Source: an uncultured Paludibaculum sp. | GTDB lineage: Bacteria; Acidobacteriota; Terriglobia; Bryobacterales; Bryobacteraceae | DNA length: 64,000 nt | Assembly: GCF_963665245.1 (NCBI RefSeq) | Contig: NZ_OY762269.1 | Location: 1,612,001-1,676,000 of the forward strand | Direction of reading: 5' to 3' | Shown here: one piece after another, positions 25,828 to 34,463 of the stretch | Numbering within the stretch: the first letter of the stretch is position 1 | Layout: each line of letters opens with the position of its first letter | Notes under the pieces: model-generated | Seen by the model: only the letters and a program-made list of their open reading frames with translations | Databases searched by the model: none | What the model was told of the DNA's origin: nothing | Translations under genes and position numbers: made by a program

Positions 25828-26906
25828 GCCGTCACCCCCACAGGAACCCGCAGACGCACGGTGCTACCTTCCAGAGACAGCGAGCCAGCCTCGCCGTAAA
25901 GCAGCGCCAGCCTCTTCTCCAAGGTGTCCAGGCCATGGCCCTCAGTGAAATCGTCGTGGCTGAACCCCGGCCCGTCATCCGTTACCGTGATGGTGAGCGA
26001 TCCGTTCTCGCGCTGCACCGAAATTGCGATGCGGCCCCCTTCGCGCCTGGGCGCGACGGCGTACTTCATCGAGTTTTCCACCAGCGTTTGCAGGGCATAC
26101 GGCGGCAGTTCACAGTTCATCGCGCCGTAGTCCATGTCGATGGAGAACGTCAGCCTCTGCCCGAACCGCGTGCGTTCAATCTCCAGGTAGTCGCTGACGA
26201 GCTTCATCTCCTCGCCCAACGACACCGTGCTGCGTTCCTGCGAATCCAACGCGTAGCGCAGCAGCCGGGACAGGCGCTGCAGCATCTCCTCGGCGCCCTT
26301 TGGCTCGTCCCGGATCATCGAGAGAATTGAGTTGATCGTGTTGAACAGAAAGTGCGGCTGCAATCGTGACTGCAGCGAGCTGAGGCGAGCCTCCAACACA
26401 AGCTTCTGAGCCCGTTCCCGCTCCAGTTGCTGCTGCTTCAGTTGGAGCGTCGTGTGCTCCACTCGGTGTCTCAGCGTTTCGATGACGAAACTGGCGATGC
26501 CCACGATGAGGGTGATCAGCGTCGCCGTCCGCACACTGCCGACGAACTGCGGCCAGTATTGGTTGGACGAGATGATGCCAGCGACCAGGAGGCCGGCCAC
26601 GGCTAGCAAAGTGCCCACCGCCGCGATGATCACCAGCGTCAACAGGTACACAATCCACATCACGGGCCCGGGCAGGCGCCAGATGCGCACAGCCAGCCAG
26701 GGCATGGTGAACGCCGCCGTGCAGCCGATGAGTTGCGCGTAGATCATGTTGGCCAGCAGATAGAAGCCAAACTCGGAGCTGCGCGCGGCCGGGTTGTAGG
26801 CGAAGTTCAAGAGGCATAACACGAGGCCAATCGCCGCGTTGAAGAGCAGCACCATGCCCACGTGGCGCCAGCAGAGGCCCGGTTGTTCGGAATTCACCCA
26901 CCGCAT
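25824..26906 (-). CDS. LytS/YehU-type sensor histidine kinase
   Basis: 360 residues. Four membrane helices fill the first ~145 residues, followed by a short coiled segment and the His_kinase domain with phospho-acceptor H185 in LQPHFLFNTINSIL. The ATPase domain has N-box LVENSMKYAV and G-box DDGPGF. No extracellular sensor domain is visible, so the signal may be sensed within the membrane. It forms a two-component pair with the LytTR regulator. Confidence 0.95.
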   Translation of the reverse strand: MRWVNSEQPGLCWRHVGMVLLFNAAIGLVLCLLNFAYNPAARSSEFGFYLLANMIYAQLIGCTAAFTMPWLAVRIWRLPGPVMWIVYLLTLVIIAAVGTLLAVAGLLVAGIISSNQYWPQFVGSVRTATLITLIVGIASFVIETLRHRVEHTTLQLKQQQLERERAQKLVLEARLSSLQSRLQPHFLFNTINSILSMIRDEPKGAEEMLQRLSRLLRYALDSQERSTVSLGEEMKLVSDYLEIERTRFGQRLTFSIDMDYGAMNCELPPYALQTLVENSMKYAVAPRREGGRIAISVQRENGSLTITVTDDGPGFSHDDFTEGHGLDTLEKRLALLYGEAGSLSLEGSTVRLRVPVGVTA

Positions 26907-27075
26907 CTCAGATCTCCAGTGTAGTCACGCCGGCGTTCAATGGTCCGCCGTATGGAACCCAATTCATGCACCCAGTCTGCCTCCGATAGGCCCGCGGGCC
27001 GCCGTTGATCCGACGAAACGCGAATCGTCCGGATAAACCGGCGCTGGAGCGCGACGAGTCGATACACTACTCGCA

Positions 27076-28320
27076 ATGTCTTCGACGTCCTGGCGACCCT
27101 GGGTCCCCGCCGTTTCCATGCTGCTGGTCTCGCTCATCAGCTACATCGACCGCAACACGCTGGCCCTGCTGGCGCCCACGATCCTGCGCGAAAACCACCT
27201 TTCGGCGGAGCAATACGGCTGGATCATCTCGTCGTTCTCCGTCGCCTACATGCTGGGCAACCCGTTGTGGGGTCGCTGGCTCGACCGCTGGGGCGTGCGT
27301 CTGGGCATGCTGGCCGCCGTCGCCTTCTGGACCGTCTCTTCCACCGCTCACGCCTTCGTGTCCGGGTTCCTGGGCTTCGCCGTCGCGCGTGCCGCCCTTG
27401 GTTTTGGTGAGGGCGCCACGTTTCCGGGCGGCCTGCGGACTGTCGTCCAGACACTGCCAGACCGGCTTCGTTCGCGCGGCGTGGCGCTGGCCTACAGTGG
27501 CGGCTCTCTGGGCGCGGTTCTGACGCCGCTCATCGTGACGCCCATCTATCAGGCCTACGGCTGGCGAGCCGCCTTTCTGTTCACCGGCTTTGCGGGTGCG
27601 ATCTGGCTCGTCATCTGGCTGGTCATCAGCCGCCGGCCCGAACTTCGTGCCGCGCATCCTCAACTCTCGGAGTCATCCGCTCATACGCCGCGCACAATGA
27701 AGTGGTCCGACGCCAGGCTCTGGAGCTTCATGGCCTCCTACGCCCTCGGCTGCCTGCCACTGGCGTTTGTCCTTTATGAAGTGCCCATCTACTTCGTACA
27801 GGGCCTGGGCAAATCGCAGATCGAAATCGGCCTCGTGCTTTGGATTCCGCCGCTCGGGTGGGAGTGCGGCTACTTCCTCTGGGGCTGGTTTGCCGATCGT
27901 CTGCGCCGCAACCGGCAGGACCCGATGCCCGTCTACCGCGGCCTCACTGTGGCTGCTTTGCTTATGACTTTGCCCCTGGCTCTGGGCGCGCGCATCCACT
28001 CGTTTCCCCTGCTGTTGGTCCTGCTCTTCTGGACCATGTTCGTGGCCGGCGGCAACGTGATTGTGTCCCTCAGCTACGCGACGTATACGTTCACCACGGC
28101 CAATGCCGGTCTCATAGCCGGCCTGGGCGCAGGCTCCTGGTCGGCCTTTGTGGCGCTTTCCATGCCATGGTTTGGTCGGCTGATGGATGCCCGTTCGTGG
28201 GATGCTGCCTTCGCCGGGGCCACGATTGTTCCCGCGTTGGGTTATGCCTGTTGGTTGTGGATCAATCGTGCGGCGAACGACGCGAGGTTAGCGATGCACG
28301 GGCAGCACAAGGTCCGATAG
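27076..28320 (+). CDS. MFS transporter, anion/organic-acid cation symporter-like (ACS family)
   Basis: 414 residues with about 12 membrane helices. The first helix carries SYIDRNTLALLAPTI, typical of the anion:cation symporter group (ExuT, GudP, NanT relatives). The loop 2-3 motif GNPLWGRWLDRWGVRLG and R/G-rich helix 4 (ARAALGFGEGATFPGG) fit as well. Likely substrates are sugar acids or other organic anions (family inference). The 3' end overlaps the convergent PIG-L gene by 33 nt. Confidence 0.9.
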   Translation: MSSTSWRPWVPAVSMLLVSLISYIDRNTLALLAPTILRENHLSAEQYGWIISSFSVAYMLGNPLWGRWLDRWGVRLGMLAAVAFWTVSSTAHAFVSGFLGFAVARAALGFGEGATFPGGLRTVVQTLPDRLRSRGVALAYSGGSLGAVLTPLIVTPIYQAYGWRAAFLFTGFAGAIWLVIWLVISRRPELRAAHPQLSESSAHTPRTMKWSDARLWSFMASYALGCLPLAFVLYEVPIYFVQGLGKSQIEIGLVLWIPPLGWECGYFLWGWFADRLRRNRQDPMPVYRGLTVAALLMTLPLALGARIHSFPLLLVLLFWTMFVAGGNVIVSLSYATYTFTTANAGLIAGLGAGSWSAFVALSMPWFGRLMDARSWDAAFAGATIVPALGYACWLWINRAANDARLAMHGQHKVR

Positions 28321-29058
28321 CATTTCCTGCAGCAGCGGCGTCCGCGGATAGGCGTGTCCGCCATATTGGCGGAACCCTTCGGCGTATTCGACGCCGGCCA
28401 GCGCGCCGCGCGACCGGCACCAGCGCTGCATCGTCTCGACGAAGTCGTCCATGCCGTGCTGCTTCCGCAGCCACGCCCGCTGGCTTTCGTGTGCTTCCAG
28501 CATGCGCTGCTTAACGTCCATTACTCCGGCTACGTTCACGGCGAACTTGGGCGTAATGATGTTGCCGTCGCGATCAATACCCTCCGCCGGGTCCAGATAG
28601 TAAAGGTGGGGAATCGCGGGCAGGGCCGGCGCCTGATCGTAAGCCTGCGTCAGATAGTTCGGGGCGGAGCAGCCGAAACAGGCATCCGTCACCAGCTTCG
28701 ACGTCGCCTCATGATCGCAGTGGTAGTCCAGCGGCGAAGCGGTCAATACGATGTCGGGGCGAAAACGCCGCAGGGCGGCCGTCACCCGGCGGCGCGACGT
28801 GTCGTCGGGGAAGATCGCCAGGTCGTCGAACCCCACCCAGTAATACTCCGCACCGATAATGGCTGCGGCCTTGGCCGCCTCACCCTGCCGGATCCGCGCA
28901 ATCTCCTGCGGACCGTACTCTACTGAACCGCAATCGCCGGCGGTCATTGTCGCGATAATCACCTGGTGGCCGCGCCCGGCCAATAGGGCCAATGTGCCTC
29001 CCGCCAAGATCTCCGCATCATCCGGATGCGCATGGAGGCAAAGAATCCGCTTTTTCAT
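28288..29058 (-). CDS. PIG-L/LmbE-family deacetylase
   Basis: 256 residues from ATG 29058. Zinc site: H11 and D14 in AHPDDAE and H116 in DYHCDHEA. The family removes acetyl groups from N-acetylglucosaminyl substrates. Bacillithiol BshB enzymes belong to it and bshA lies 6 kb away, but the sequence is not close enough to BshB1 for me to call it one. The ATG overlaps the stop of the small Cys-rich gene upstream (ATGA). The last 11 codons lie antisense to the MFS gene's end. Confidence 0.88.
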   Translation of the reverse strand: MKKRILCLHAHPDDAEILAGGTLALLAGRGHQVIIATMTAGDCGSVEYGPQEIARIRQGEAAKAAAIIGAEYYWVGFDDLAIFPDDTSRRRVTAALRRFRPDIVLTASPLDYHCDHEATSKLVTDACFGCSAPNYLTQAYDQAPALPAIPHLYYLDPAEGIDRDGNIITPKFAVNVAGVMDVKQRMLEAHESQRAWLRKQHGMDDFVETMQRWCRSRGALAGVEYAEGFRQYGGHAYPRTPLLQEMLSDLVLPVHR

Positions 29059-29243
29059 GCTTCGTTTGTACCGCGATCTCTCACTTGCTCGCACTCGCAG
29101 CAATCGCTGCAGCGCCCGCATTTTGCACACAGATGGTTGTCGCAGGTGTCCTTCGTGCACCACACGCAAATGTGTTGCGAGGGCTCCCGGCAAATATTGC
29201 AGGCGAATGATTTTGCCGTCACCGTAGGGGTCTGCGGAGTCAC
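29055..29243 (-). CDS. 11-Cys zinc-binding mini-protein
   Basis: 62 residues from GTG 29243, which overlaps the upstream stop (GTGA). Eleven cysteines occur between residues 15 and 51 (CNIC, CVWC, CDNHLC, CGRC, CCEC) plus two His, resembling a double treble-clef or B-box/RING-like zinc cluster. No signal peptide, so probably cytoplasmic. A longer frame begins at 29357 but overlaps the upstream gene heavily. No family recognised; the translational coupling on both sides argues that it is a real gene with a role shared with the neighbours. Confidence 0.7.
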   Translation of the reverse strand: MTPQTPTVTAKSFACNICREPSQHICVWCTKDTCDNHLCAKCGRCSDCCECEQVRDRGTNEA

Positions 29244-29770
29244 TTCCTGTTCCCCTGGTGCAAAGTCTGTGCCCGGCACTTCTGCGCTTCCTGTTCGGCC
29301 ACCGATAACTCCTTCTCCCGCAATGTGGACAGATCGGAGACCAGTTGCCGCAGCCATTCCCGGCTGGCGCCCGCCGCGCCGATCTCTCCATCCAGCAAAT
29401 CGGCCACCGCCGGATTCTGGTAGCGCCGCACAGCCTGACTCACGCTGGAGGCCATCTGAATCAGACTCTCCAGCCGGACCATTGTCTCCACGGCCAACGA
29501 GAGCTTTGAAGGCTGCTCCGCCAGCCGGTTGGCCGCATTCTGCACATGCCCGATCGCCGTCACACAGTCCTTGTACTGCTTCTCATAGGCGGCGGGCGCA
29601 CCGGCGGCGGTCCACTTCTCCGGTTGCAGCTGCACCAAAACCGGGCGCAGTTTCTCCACCTCCGGCCCAATCTGCTGGACCTTCGGCTTCAAATCCCAAT
29701 CGGGCGCGATGCTCGGCATCTGGGCCGGAGCTTGCAGCGCGAGCAGGAGCGTGAGTATACCTTGGAGCAC
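29240..29770 (-). CDS. Secreted helical protein of unknown function
   Basis: 176 residues. The N-terminus (MLQGILTLLLALQAPAQM) is a signal peptide. The rest is almost entirely helical, with heptad-like stretches (EWLRQLVSDLSTLREKELSVAEQEAQK), and one Cys in the signal-distal part. No enzymatic motif is apparent. First gene of a chain with the 11-Cys mini-protein and PIG-L deacetylase. Confidence 0.75.
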   Translation of the reverse strand: MLQGILTLLLALQAPAQMPSIAPDWDLKPKVQQIGPEVEKLRPVLVQLQPEKWTAAGAPAAYEKQYKDCVTAIGHVQNAANRLAEQPSKLSLAVETMVRLESLIQMASSVSQAVRRYQNPAVADLLDGEIGAAGASREWLRQLVSDLSTLREKELSVAEQEAQKCRAQTLHQGNRK

Positions 29771-29820
29771 TCTACAGATAGTTTAACTGGGTGGACGCGC
29801 GTGTGTGGGAAATTGCGCGC

Positions 29821-30624
29821 CTAATTACCCGGAGCCGGGGGCGGAGGAGGAGGCGGAGTCGCACCGGTGTCACCCGGCACACCACCACCGGACGTCGGCG
29901 GAGGTGTCGTCCCGCCACCGGGCACGCCACCGGTGCCGCCGCTGCCGCCAAGGCGCGGCGTCCGGATCAGAATCTGATACACCGCATCGGCCACGTACTG
30001 CATGAAGCGGCCGCGGTCCAGCCGGCGATCCAGAGCGAGCGGTGCATTGCGATACACCACCAGTTCTTCGCCGGCGGCCACCAGACGCGGGTCGCCATCG
30101 CGCGGCATCAGGCGGTGCTCCACGGCCACCAAGCCTTCTTCCACTGCAACCCGTGTGGTTTCGTCGTCGTCTTCCACACTAATGTCGAAAATCGTGCCCC
30201 GCACCGAGATCACGGCGGTGGGCGTGTGGATCCGGTTCGGATTCGGTTGGCCGCCCAGTTTCTGGATGTGTACTCGAATGCGCCCCAGCCAGACATCCAC
30301 CATGTCACGCCAGTTGCCCGGATTCGCCCGGAACGTCACACGCGAGTTCGGAAATACTTCGAAAGTGCTGCCGTCTGACACGCGGAAGGCCGCATACCCA
30401 TCCGGCCCCGTGACAACCACTTGCCGGGCTTGGATGGAGTCGCCCATGCTCACGGCCCACATCTCGGTATCGCGCACCAGCGACACGCTGCCTTGGACGG
30501 TGATTGCCCTCGCTGCTGTGTCGGTTTGGAGGAAGGATTGCGCCTCGAGCACGGGCAAAGCGAAGCTCGCCAGCAGTAACGCCGTGATGACCTTGCCGAA
30601 GCTCAACCCACTACGCGCGGACAT
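29821..30624 (-). CDS. Exported FecR-domain protein with Pro/Gly-rich tail
   Basis: 267 residues. Signal peptide (VITALLLASFALPVLEA), then a FecR domain at about 60-190 (DSIQARQVVVTGPDGYAAFRVSDGSTFEVFPNS; TPTAVISVRGTIFDISVEDD). The C-terminal 45 residues are low-complexity Gly/Pro/Thr. It is not an anti-sigma factor: there is no membrane-spanning anti-sigma N-terminus and no sigma factor next to it. Comparable acidobacterial proteins are taken to be periplasmic structural or sensing proteins. Divergent from the TIGR03437 gene. Confidence 0.85.
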   Translation of the reverse strand: MSARSGLSFGKVITALLLASFALPVLEAQSFLQTDTAARAITVQGSVSLVRDTEMWAVSMGDSIQARQVVVTGPDGYAAFRVSDGSTFEVFPNSRVTFRANPGNWRDMVDVWLGRIRVHIQKLGGQPNPNRIHTPTAVISVRGTIFDISVEDDDETTRVAVEEGLVAVEHRLMPRDGDPRLVAAGEELVVYRNAPLALDRRLDRGRFMQYVADAVYQILIRTPRLGGSGGTGGVPGGGTTPPPTSGGGVPGDTGATPPPPPPPAPGN

Positions 30625-30766
30625 ACAGACCCACAGAATCCTACTTTATCACCAAAATAGCAAAGCAAGTAGTGGCCCGATTGTGAATTCTATTTGAAAA
30701 TCAAGGTGGTACGTGAACTTCCTGCAAGGAGTAGTCGATCTTCTCAGGGTAGAATAGACGCAGGCC

Positions 30767-32686
30767 ATGGGTCGTCAGTATACAGTTCGAAGCCGGCCAC
30801 GCGCCGCGGCACTGGTAGTGTTGCTTGGCGCCGCCTTGACTTGGCCCGCCGCGGCTCAAACTACACGAACTATTCTTGATTGGCGCAGGATCGGAAACTC
30901 CAGTCAATTGCTGGGTTTGCCGTCGCCAGCCGGAGGCGCCGTGGAGCGTGTCTGGTTTGGCCACGACGGTCGGATTCTGGTCGGCCTGCCCAACGGACGC
31001 ACCTACGCCACTGCCGACATGGAGCAGTGGCAGCCCGACGCCGCGCAGCCACCCGCTGTCGCCCCCACCCCCGATGGCGCCGTCGCGCCCGAGCCTTCGG
31101 CCCACCTGGTGGCCGCAAGTACAGCGCGAACAATAGTTTACGCCGCCGGCCGGTTTGCTTGGCGCTCCGAGGATGGCGGCCTGAACTGGCAGAATCTCAC
31201 CGCCTATCGCAATCAATCGTTGCTGGGATCGGATCTCAAAGATCTGGCTGTGGATCCGGCCGACGATCAGCGCATTGTGGCTGCCACCGCCACAGGCGTC
31301 TGGTATTCGGTGGATGCCGGCCTCTCCTGGCAGGGCCTTAACGAAACCTTGCCCAACCTGCCTGTTCGCCGCATCATCGCTGCTCCGTCCGGCAGCCGCG
31401 GGGTCCGCATCGCCGTCGACCCTGGGACTGGGGAGATGCTGCGGGAACTGGAGTGGATGCCCGGCCAGAACGCCGGTTGGCTTCCGGTCAAAGACAAGCA
31501 ATCCCCGACGGAAGGTGAACTTCGGCGTACGCTTTCATCGACCCTGAACGCCACCATTACGGCCGCCGGCGCGTACGGCGAGGCCCTGTACGCGGGCGCT
31601 TCCGACGGCCGCCTCTGGTCGAGCCTCGACTCCGGCCGCACGTGGCGGCTGTTCCCGGCCTTGCCCGGTTCCGGCGCCGTCGAAAAACTGTGGTTGGATC
31701 CGGCGGACCGCTCGTTCGCCCTGGCCGTGTTGTCCAGTTCCGGCACTGCGCCCCGTGTTTTGAGGACCTTGAACGCCGGCGGGTATTGGGATGACCTTTC
31801 GGCGAATCTGCCCGAGGGGCCCGCTTACGGCGTGACGGCCGAGCGCTCCACCGGTGCCCTCTACCTGGCCACCTCTCGCGGCATCTTCTACACAATGGCC
31901 GACTTACGGGCGCCCGCCATGCCTTCGTCCTGGCAGTCGCTCAGCGCGCGGCTCCCCGAGGCGCCGGTCCGCGACGTGCGCCTGGATGACGACGGCAATC
32001 TGCTGGTGGCCGCCGTCGACGGCTACGGTGTCTATGCGGCCCTGGCACCGCACCGGTTGCGGCAGCCGCGCGTCGTTCATACGTTCGACTACAGCCAGCG
32101 CGCCGCCGCGCCCGGCGCCTTGCTCAGCGTGCTGGGCGCCAAGGTGATCACCGCGGCAGCCAATCAGACGGCGGCCCCGGTGCTTTCCGCGAACGAAGCG
32201 GAATCGCAGATCCAGGTGCCCTACGAAGTCTCCGGCGACTCGCTGCAACTTGTTCTCAACGCAGGGCAAGGCTCTGTTGTGTTCGGGCTGCCGCTGCAAA
32301 GCACGGCACCGGCGGTCCTTGTCGATCGCGACGGCTCCCCCATGCTGATCGACGCTGATTCCGGCGTCCAGTTGGATGCCATGCACCCGGCCAAACCGGG
32401 CATGCGGGTTCAGATTCTCATGAGCGGTCTCGGCCGGGTTCAGCCCGATTGGCCCACCGGGCTACCTGCGCCGCTGGAAGACGCTCCGAAAGTCACGGCC
32501 TCCATGCGGGCCTCGCTGGACGGCGCGCCGTTGGAAGTGGTCCGCGCCACGTTGGCGCCGGGCTATATCGGGTACTACCTCGTCGAAGTCCAGTTGCCGG
32601 AGTTTGTTGACACCGGAGCATCGGAGTTGATCATCGACGCCGCCGGCAAGGCCAGCAATCGAGTGCGCTTGTACGTTGCGCAGTGA
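30767..32686 (+). CDS. Beta-propeller surface protein with Solibacter-type (TIGR03437-like) C-terminal domain
   Basis: 639 residues. Signal peptide (ALVVLLGAALTWPAAAQ). Residues ~35-430 hold BNR/VPS10-like repeats with W-rich blades (SVDAGLSWQGL, SSLDSGRTWRLF, TLNAGGYWDDL). The last ~210 residues (PGALLSVLGAKV..., ESQIQVPYEV, MSGLGRVQPDW, PGYIGYYLVEVQLP) match the lineage-specific TIGR03437 domain, which is strongly associated with Solibacter-type acidobacteria and is exported. A likely adhesive or polymer-binding surface protein; enzymatic residues were not recognised. Confidence 0.88.
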   Translation: MGRQYTVRSRPRAAALVVLLGAALTWPAAAQTTRTILDWRRIGNSSQLLGLPSPAGGAVERVWFGHDGRILVGLPNGRTYATADMEQWQPDAAQPPAVAPTPDGAVAPEPSAHLVAASTARTIVYAAGRFAWRSEDGGLNWQNLTAYRNQSLLGSDLKDLAVDPADDQRIVAATATGVWYSVDAGLSWQGLNETLPNLPVRRIIAAPSGSRGVRIAVDPGTGEMLRELEWMPGQNAGWLPVKDKQSPTEGELRRTLSSTLNATITAAGAYGEALYAGASDGRLWSSLDSGRTWRLFPALPGSGAVEKLWLDPADRSFALAVLSSSGTAPRVLRTLNAGGYWDDLSANLPEGPAYGVTAERSTGALYLATSRGIFYTMADLRAPAMPSSWQSLSARLPEAPVRDVRLDDDGNLLVAAVDGYGVYAALAPHRLRQPRVVHTFDYSQRAAAPGALLSVLGAKVITAAANQTAAPVLSANEAESQIQVPYEVSGDSLQLVLNAGQGSVVFGLPLQSTAPAVLVDRDGSPMLIDADSGVQLDAMHPAKPGMRVQILMSGLGRVQPDWPTGLPAPLEDAPKVTASMRASLDGAPLEVVRATLAPGYIGYYLVEVQLPEFVDTGASELIIDAAGKASNRVRLYVAQ

Positions 32687-32747
32687 TGGGCAGGGCGGAG
32701 CGCCCACCCGCCAAAGCAAGTACCATGACAAGTACAGGAGCAGCCTC

Positions 32748-33296
32748 ATGATACGACCACTCATTCTTGCCCTCTCTGTCTTCGCGTTGGTTGTTTCGGC
32801 CCAGGAGGCGACACCCAGACCCGCCGGCGACAAGCTCGCGCCCTACTACCCAACGCCGGAAAGCGTAGTGGAGCGGATGTTGAAGTTTGGCGGTCTGAAG
32901 CGCGGCGAAAAGATGTTCGACCTTGGCTCCGGAGATGGCCGCGTAGTCGTCATGGCGGCCGAAAAGTTCAAGGCCGACGCCACCGGCATCGAAATCGACA
33001 CGGATCTTTACAGGCAGTCGATGGACCGCATCAAGTCGCTGGGGCTGGAAAAGCATGCGCGGATCATCAACGGCGACATCACCCAGCAGGACTTCTCCAG
33101 CGCCAACCTGCTCACTGTCTATCTGTTGCCGAATTCGAACGAGAAGATCCGCCCGATGCTCGAGAAGCAGCTCAAGAAGGGCACACGCATCGTCGCCCAC
33201 GACTTCATGTTCAAGGGCTGGACCGCCGATAAGGAAGAGCACATCCCCGACGACGGGGAAGGCCGCAGTCATACTCTATATCTCTATATTCGATAG
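32748..33296 (+). CDS. SAM-dependent methyltransferase-like protein with N-terminal signal or anchor
   Basis: 182 residues from ATG 32748, preceded by AGGAG. The N-terminus MIRPLILALSVFALVVSAQE is a textbook signal peptide or single TM anchor. The rest is a class I methyltransferase: motif I FDLGSGDGRVV (58-66), acidic GIEID, and HDFMFKGW. The sequence resembles the mitochondrial FAM173/ATPSCKMT lysine methyltransferases, which also have an N-terminal membrane segment. SAM is cytoplasmic, so either the hydrophobic segment anchors the enzyme with its domain inside, or the protein is exported and inactive. Confidence 0.8.
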   Translation: MIRPLILALSVFALVVSAQEATPRPAGDKLAPYYPTPESVVERMLKFGGLKRGEKMFDLGSGDGRVVVMAAEKFKADATGIEIDTDLYRQSMDRIKSLGLEKHARIINGDITQQDFSSANLLTVYLLPNSNEKIRPMLEKQLKKGTRIVAHDFMFKGWTADKEEHIPDDGEGRSHTLYLYIR

Positions 33297-33305
33297 GGCT
33301 TTACC

Positions 33306-34463
33306 GTGGTATCCGACCAGATTGTCCTGCCTTACCTGTGGCGGCGCTACCTGAGTTTCCTGCGCGCCCTGGTCGGTGCGGCGTGCCTCTGGGTGGTGCT
33401 GGCTTCGTCCGCCGTGACGCCGCGCACCTGGATCGCATTTGTCATTGTTCTCACCACTTACAGCCTGGTGTCGATCTTCTGGCACTGGCCGGAACGCATC
33501 GACAAGCTGGACATCTTCGGCCTGATGCTCGATGTCGTCACGTTCCTGCTCTGCGTGGCCCTTAGCGACACCAACAGCCTGTGGCTGGCAGCCGTCGCCG
33601 CGCTCTACCTGTTCCTGGCCATGGCCACTTTGCAGGATTGGCGCGACGTCCTTCTCACCACGGTTCTTTCCCTCGGTTTCGTCATTAGCGCCAACCCACC
33701 CAATGCGGAGACACTGGAACCTTTGCTGTTGATTCTGGGCATGTTTGGCTGTGTGGTGGCGCTTCAGAAGCAGAGCCTCATCGACCGCCTGTCGAACACC
33801 TCCCGCCAGGCAGTACTCTATCGTGTAGAAGCCCAGCAGGCACGCGAAGCCGAGCGTGAGCGGATCGCGGCCGACTTCCATGATGGCCCGCTGCAGAGCT
33901 TCATCAGCATCCAGATGCGGCTGGAGATTGTCCGTAAGATGCTGGAAAGAAACTTCGATGCGGGCATGGCTGAGCTGAAGGAGTTGCGCGAAATCTGTGG
34001 CCAGCAGGTGACCGAAGTGCGGACCTTCGTGCGCAGCATGCGGCCGGTGGAAGTGGACGGCGCGGGCCTGGCCTCCGCTCTCCGGTCCACGGTTGGTTTC
34101 TTCCAGAAGGACTCGGGAATTCCGGCCACATTCAAGGTGGATCCCGGAGCAATGCACGACGACATCGACGTCTCCACCGACATCGTCCAGATTGTTCGCG
34201 AGGCGCTCAACAACGTCCACAAACACTCCGGAGCGTCGCGTGTGGCGGTGGCTTTGGCGCGCATGGAGGATACTCTTCTGATTGATGTGGAGGACGACGG
34301 CACGGGCTATCCGTTTGCCGGGACGTTCACTCTGGAAGAACTGGAACTCCTTCGAATCGGGCCACTTAGCATTCAGCGCAGAGTGCGCGGCCTGAATGGC
34401 GACCTGGCGCTTTGCTCCCGGCCGGGCCGGGGCTCCGAGATCAAAATCCGTCTGCCAATATGA
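33306..34463 (+). CDS. NarL-type sensor histidine kinase, without adjacent response regulator
   Basis: 385 residues from GTG 33306. Five to six membrane helices (about 20-155), then the HisKA_3 dimerisation domain with phospho-acceptor H192 (ADFHDGPLQS) and an HATPase_c domain (REALNNVHKHSGA, DVEDDGTGYPF). NarL-type kinases act with LuxR-type regulators; none lies next to it. The stop overlaps the start of the lipoprotein gene (ATGA), suggesting coupling. Confidence 0.92.
   Translation: MVSDQIVLPYLWRRYLSFLRALVGAACLWVVLASSAVTPRTWIAFVIVLTTYSLVSIFWHWPERIDKLDIFGLMLDVVTFLLCVALSDTNSLWLAAVAALYLFLAMATLQDWRDVLLTTVLSLGFVISANPPNAETLEPLLLILGMFGCVVALQKQSLIDRLSNTSRQAVLYRVEAQQAREAERERIAADFHDGPLQSFISIQMRLEIVRKMLERNFDAGMAELKELREICGQQVTEVRTFVRSMRPVEVDGAGLASALRSTVGFFQKDSGIPATFKVDPGAMHDDIDVSTDIVQIVREALNNVHKHSGASRVAVALARMEDTLLIDVEDDGTGYPFAGTFTLEELELLRIGPLSIQRRVRGLNGDLALCSRPGRGSEIKIRLPI

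Noticed and set aside
26989..27000. Palindrome GGCCCGCGGGCC between lytS and the MFS gene as an operator
   Set aside because: A pure G/C palindrome is expected by chance in DNA of this composition and no paired site or promoter was seen.
28288..29058. PIG-L deacetylase called bshB
   Set aside because: Zinc motifs fit the superfamily, but sequence around the active site is not specific to BshB1/BshB2 and the operon context is different.
29821..30624. FecR-domain protein as anti-sigma partner of the STN receptor
   Set aside because: It is exported with a signal peptide, lacks the cytoplasmic anti-sigma N-terminus and lies 22 kb away without a sigma-factor gene.
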